The position numbers and the translations under genes were made by a program. 7,585 nucleotides of DNA from an uncultured Oscillibacter sp. (lineage in GTDB: Bacteria > Bacillota_A > Clostridia > Oscillospirales > Oscillospiraceae): the NCBI GenBank assembly GCA_902462475.1, contig CABQCB010000078.1:1-7585 (forward strand), written 5' to 3'. Positions 6,110 through 7,585 of the stretch are shown here, in pieces. The notes under the pieces are model-generated. The model did no database searches and had not been told where the DNA came from. It saw nothing but the letters and a program-made list of their open reading frames with translations. Numbering within the stretch: the stretch's first letter is position 1; each line of letters starts with the position of its first letter.

Positions 6110-6135
6110 TATTTCCCGCCCGCCGCCCATAGGAT
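6107..6135 (+). promoter_or_regulatory. Candidate sigma-E promoter for yabP-yabQ
   Basis: TAATATT at 6107-6113 matches the sigma-E -35 consensus KMATATT at all 7 positions and includes the rqcP TAA stop. After a 14-nt spacer, CATAGGAT at 6128-6135 matches CATACAHT at 6 of 8. The predicted start near 6142 gives a very short leader beginning at the GGGAGG ribosome site. yabP and yabQ are sporulation genes under sigma-E in B. subtilis, which supports the call. Confidence 0.55.
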
Positions 6136-6157
6136 GGGTCAGGGGAGGGACGAGGAA

Positions 6158-6436
6158 ATGAATGACTACAACACCATGCCCGCCGCCCACCATCTGGAGC
6201 TGGAGGGCCGGGAAAAGCTGACGGTCTCCGGCGTGGAGGACGTGGAGCGCTTTGACGAAACGGGCATCGTCATGACCACATCCGCCGGCACGCTGGTGGT
6301 CACCGGCGAGGCGCTGCATATCGGCAAGCTCTCCCTGGAGGGCGGGGAGCTCCATGTGGAGGGCCGGATCGACGCCATCTCCTATGAGGACGCGCCCCAG
6401 TCTCAGGGAGGCTTTTTCCGCCGGCTGCTGGGGTAG
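6158..6436 (+). CDS. yabP: Sporulation protein YabP
   Basis: A 92-residue protein of the YabP family, a small beta-rich fold, present in spore formers and expressed in the mother cell; the biochemical role is not known. The pattern LELEGREKLTVSGVEDVERF, then LVVTGEALHIGKLSLEGGEL, and the C-terminal GGFFRRLLG line up well with B. subtilis YabP (100 residues, ending in GFFSKLFK). The start is ATG 6158, with GGGAGG at 6143-6148. An in-frame ATG at 6134 lies inside the proposed sigma-E -10 and is less likely. yabQ follows after 6 bases, so the two are probably translated together. Confidence 0.9.
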   Translation: MNDYNTMPAAHHLELEGREKLTVSGVEDVERFDETGIVMTTSAGTLVVTGEALHIGKLSLEGGELHVEGRIDAISYEDAPQSQGGFFRRLLG

Positions 6437-6442
6437 GCGCCT

Positions 6443-7081
6443 ATGGAGATCCAGATCTCCCAGCAGCTGAGCCTGTTTGCCCAGTCCGTGCTGCTGGGCA
6501 TGGGCGCCGCAGTGCTCTACGACCTTTTGCGGGCGGTGCGCCTGCGGCTGCCCCGCGCCACGGCGCTGCTGGACACGGTATACACCCTGTGCGTGGGCAC
6601 GGCGCTGTTCCTCTTCACCCTGCGGCGCGCCGCCGGTCTGCTGCGGGGATACGTGCTGCTGGGCGCGCTGGGCGGCGCCGTATTGTTTTTCTGCCTGCTC
6701 TCGGCACCGCTGCGCCCCGTGTGGTCCTTTTGGGTGGATACCCTGGCTTTTTTGGCGCACTTGCTGGCTTTTCCCCTGGTTTGGGCGAAAAATTTTTTCA
6801 AAAAAATTGCGATTTGCGGAAAAAATGTCTTTTATTTTGCGTGGAAATGCTATACAATAAGAAAAACTGGACGCAAATCGTTCAAAGAGGGGAGCGTGGG
6901 GCCGCATGGCAAGACAAAAGCGCCGTCGGGTACGGTCAAGTCTCATGACCAAGATCCTGGTGCTGGCTCTGCTGGGCGGCATCGGCTGGCAGCTCCACGC
7001 ACTGCAGGGTCAGGTGGAAACCGCCCAGGCAAAAAAAGACGCCCTGGCCGCGCAGGTACAGACCCAGCAGCAGGAAAATGA
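6443..7081 (+). CDS. yabQ: Spore cortex biosynthesis protein YabQ, with an abnormally long 3' overlap into divIC
   Basis: Membrane protein of the YabQ family, needed for spore cortex formation in B. subtilis. Roughly four hydrophobic segments (about residues 8-28, 40-60, 67-87 and 93-115) are followed by a basic-aromatic stretch (KNFFKKIAICGKNVFYFAWK), as in other YabQ proteins. The conserved part ends near residue 145 (base about 6880). The frame then has no stop until 7079-7081, so the last 176 bases lie inside divIC in another frame and read as Gly/Pro/Arg-rich sequence unlike a YabQ tail. Either the overlap is real or an indel in the homopolymer runs near 6787-6807 has moved the frame. 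The start is ATG 6443, six bases after yabP, with only a weak GGGGTAGG before it, suggesting coupling. Confidence 0.8.
   Translation: MEIQISQQLSLFAQSVLLGMGAAVLYDLLRAVRLRLPRATALLDTVYTLCVGTALFLFTLRRAAGLLRGYVLLGALGGAVLFFCLLSAPLRPVWSFWVDTLAFLAHLLAFPLVWAKNFFKKIAICGKNVFYFAWKCYTIRKTGRKSFKEGSVGPHGKTKAPSGTVKSHDQDPGAGSAGRHRLAAPRTAGSGGNRPGKKRRPGRAGTDPAAGK
6848..6858 (+). promoter_or_regulatory. Candidate extended -10 promoter for divIC inside the yabQ 3' region
   Basis: TGCTATACAAT contains a TGn extension and a TATACA or TACAAT hexamer (4/6 and 5/6 to TATAAT). No good -35 is seen, which extended -10 promoters can do without. A start near 6864 would give a leader of about 40 bases that holds the AGAGGGGAG site at 6886-6894 ahead of the divIC ATG. 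It lies in an AT-rich patch (22 G/C in 6791-6870). Confidence 0.4.
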
Positions 7082-7199
7082 CGCCCTTTCCGCGGATATC
7101 GCCGAGGGCGGCACCCAGGAAAAAATGGAGGACATGGCCCGCCATGAGCTGGGCATGGTCTATCCGAACGAACGTGTGTTTTCCAATATCAGCAACTGA
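6906..7199 (+). CDS. divIC: Septum formation initiator, FtsB/DivIC family
   Basis: A 97-residue single-pass membrane protein of the divisome. DivIC partners with FtsL and DivIB (FtsQ) to activate septal peptidoglycan synthesis by FtsW/PBP2B. The layout is typical: a basic cytoplasmic N-terminus (MARQKRRRVR), one membrane segment at about 15-31, an extracytoplasmic coiled coil at about 32-65 rich in Gln, Ala and Glu, and the family C-terminal motif ARHELGMVYPNERVF at 78-92. It stands directly after yabQ as in B. subtilis. ATG 6906 has AGAGGGGAG at 6886-6894, 11 bases upstream, a little long. The yabQ frame overlaps its first 176 bases. A terminator starts on the last base of its stop. Confidence 0.92.
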   Translation: MARQKRRRVRSSLMTKILVLALLGGIGWQLHALQGQVETAQAKKDALAAQVQTQQQENDALSADIAEGGTQEKMEDMARHELGMVYPNERVFSNISN

Positions 7200-7260
7200 C
7201 CGGTGCCGGGCGACGAGGGGGCGCGAGCTCCCCCGCTTGCGCCAGCACCGGTTGATTTTT
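7199..7260 (+). terminator. Intrinsic terminator of divIC with a multi-part stem
   Basis: ACCGGTGC (7199-7206) pairs with GCACCGGT (7245-7252), then GGCG (7209-7212) with CGCC (7240-7243). An inner stem, GGGGGC (7217-7222) with GCTCCC (7227-7232, one G-U pair), is capped by a GCGA tetraloop. The tail TTGATTTTT (7252-7260) follows. It begins on the final base of the divIC stop codon. Confidence 0.75.
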
Positions 7261-7262
7261 AT

Positions 7263-7277
7263 GCCGCCGTCGGCGGC
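7263..7277. repeat. Small GC hairpin after the divIC terminator
   Basis: GCCGCC and GGCGGC form a perfect 6-bp stem with a GTC loop. It lies between the terminator and the ribosome site of the S1 gene. No T tract follows. Confidence 0.45.
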
Positions 7278-7289
7278 GAACATTACCGG

Positions 7290-7295
7290 AAGGAG
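7290..7295 (+). promoter_or_regulatory. Ribosome binding site of the S1 gene, unusually far from its start
   Basis: AAGGAG is 14 bases from ATG 7310, against 7-9 at most other genes in this window. No nearer in-frame start codon exists between them. Confidence 0.6.
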
Positions 7296-7309
7296 AAAAA
7301 ACATACCAT

Positions 7310-7585
7310 ATGGAGCCTCAGGTTGGGAGCATTGTGGAAGGCAAGGTGACCTCCATCACCAAATTCGGCGCGTTTGTGGCCCTGGACAGTGGGAAGTCCG
7401 GTCTGGTCCACATTTCGGAGATCGCCAACAGCTTTGTCAACGACGTACATGACTTTTTGCAGGAGGGGCAGACCGTGAAGGTGCTGGTCCTCTCCACGGA
7501 AAACGGAAAGATCAATCTTTCCATCAAGAAGGCGCTGCCGCAGCAGGAGCGCCCGGCCTTCCGGCCCCGTACCGGCGGCGCCCCC
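7310..7585 (+). CDS. S1 RNA-binding domain protein (YabR-like), 5' part
   Basis: Partial gene, open at the right edge, with 92 residues visible. Residues about 4-74 are one S1 domain: VGSIVEGKVTSITKFGAFV, then GLVHISEI at 31-38, QEGQTVKVLVL and GKINLSIKKAL, all canonical S1/OB-fold RNA-binding strands. After the domain the chain turns basic and Pro-rich (QQERPAFRPRTGGAP), as in the low-complexity tails of Firmicute general-stress/YabR-type S1 proteins. By position after divIC it corresponds to B. subtilis yabR. The role is RNA or ribosome binding; the target is unknown. ATG 7310 is the only sensible start, although its ribosome site is 14 bases away. The divIC terminator lies upstream and no promoter is obvious in the 50 bases between. 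Confidence 0.88.
   Translation, partial: MEPQVGSIVEGKVTSITKFGAFVALDSGKSGLVHISEIANSFVNDVHDFLQEGQTVKVLVLSTENGKINLSIKKALPQQERPAFRPRTGGAP

Noticed and set aside
6134..6157. Upstream ATG for YabP at 6134
   Set aside because: It overlaps the proposed sigma-E -10, lacks a ribosome site, and the added residues (MGQGRDEE) do not resemble YabP starts; ATG 6158 has GGGAGG 9 bases upstream.
6477..6860. A 127-codon + strand frame inside yabQ
   Set aside because: Cys/Trp/Arg-rich out-of-frame reading of yabQ; only its stop at 6860 matters, as a possible end of yabQ if a frameshift exists.
7302..7309. CATACCAT, a sigma-E-like -10, just before the S1 gene start
   Set aside because: No -35 match 14 nt upstream, and transcription would start inside the gene.

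Overview
The window looks like a GC-rich, endospore-forming Clostridia chromosome, most like the Oscillospiraceae-type gut Firmicutes (Flavonifractor/Oscillibacter/Intestinimonas relatives). That assignment is inference. It rests on strong GC-ending codon use, AGGAGG-type Shine-Dalgarno sites, a HemZ-type radical SAM protein, and the order SpoVB-like flippase, MazG, HU, RqcP (S4), YabP, YabQ, DivIC, S1 protein. That order parallels the Bacillus subtilis yabM-yabN-yabO-yabP-yabQ-divIC-yabR cluster. All genes are on the + strand and packed tightly; no gap is longer than about 110 bases. No mobile element, CRISPR array, tRNA or rRNA is seen.

Bases 1-2895 are metabolic: the 3' end of hemZ (radical SAM, heme-related), a short uridine-kinase-like nucleoside kinase one base after the hemZ stop, a small uncharacterised zinc-ribbon protein, and a class I purine nucleoside phosphorylase with all the expected catalytic residues. 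The kinase and phosphorylase suggest nucleoside salvage. The gap before the zinc-ribbon gene holds a GC hairpin and a perfect 14-bp palindrome.

Bases 2896-7585 are the sporulation, translation quality control and division block: SpoVB-like flippase, MazG, HU, RqcP, YabP, YabQ, DivIC and the start of an S1-domain protein. HU is followed by a strong intrinsic terminator (13-bp stem, GAAA loop) that separates it from rqcP. divIC is followed by a second, more elaborate terminator.

The most interesting signals are regulatory. The flippase gene and yabP are each preceded by a sequence resembling a sigma-E (mother-cell sporulation) promoter, both with a 14-nt spacer; the yabP one uses the rqcP stop codon as part of its -35. 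A third candidate, an extended -10 promoter for divIC, lies in a sharply AT-rich patch inside the yabQ 3' region. The yabQ reading frame has no stop before divIC and runs 176 bases into it, which is either a long overlap or a frameshift. I see no wholly new system. The window is a conserved housekeeping and sporulation neighbourhood with unusual junctions.
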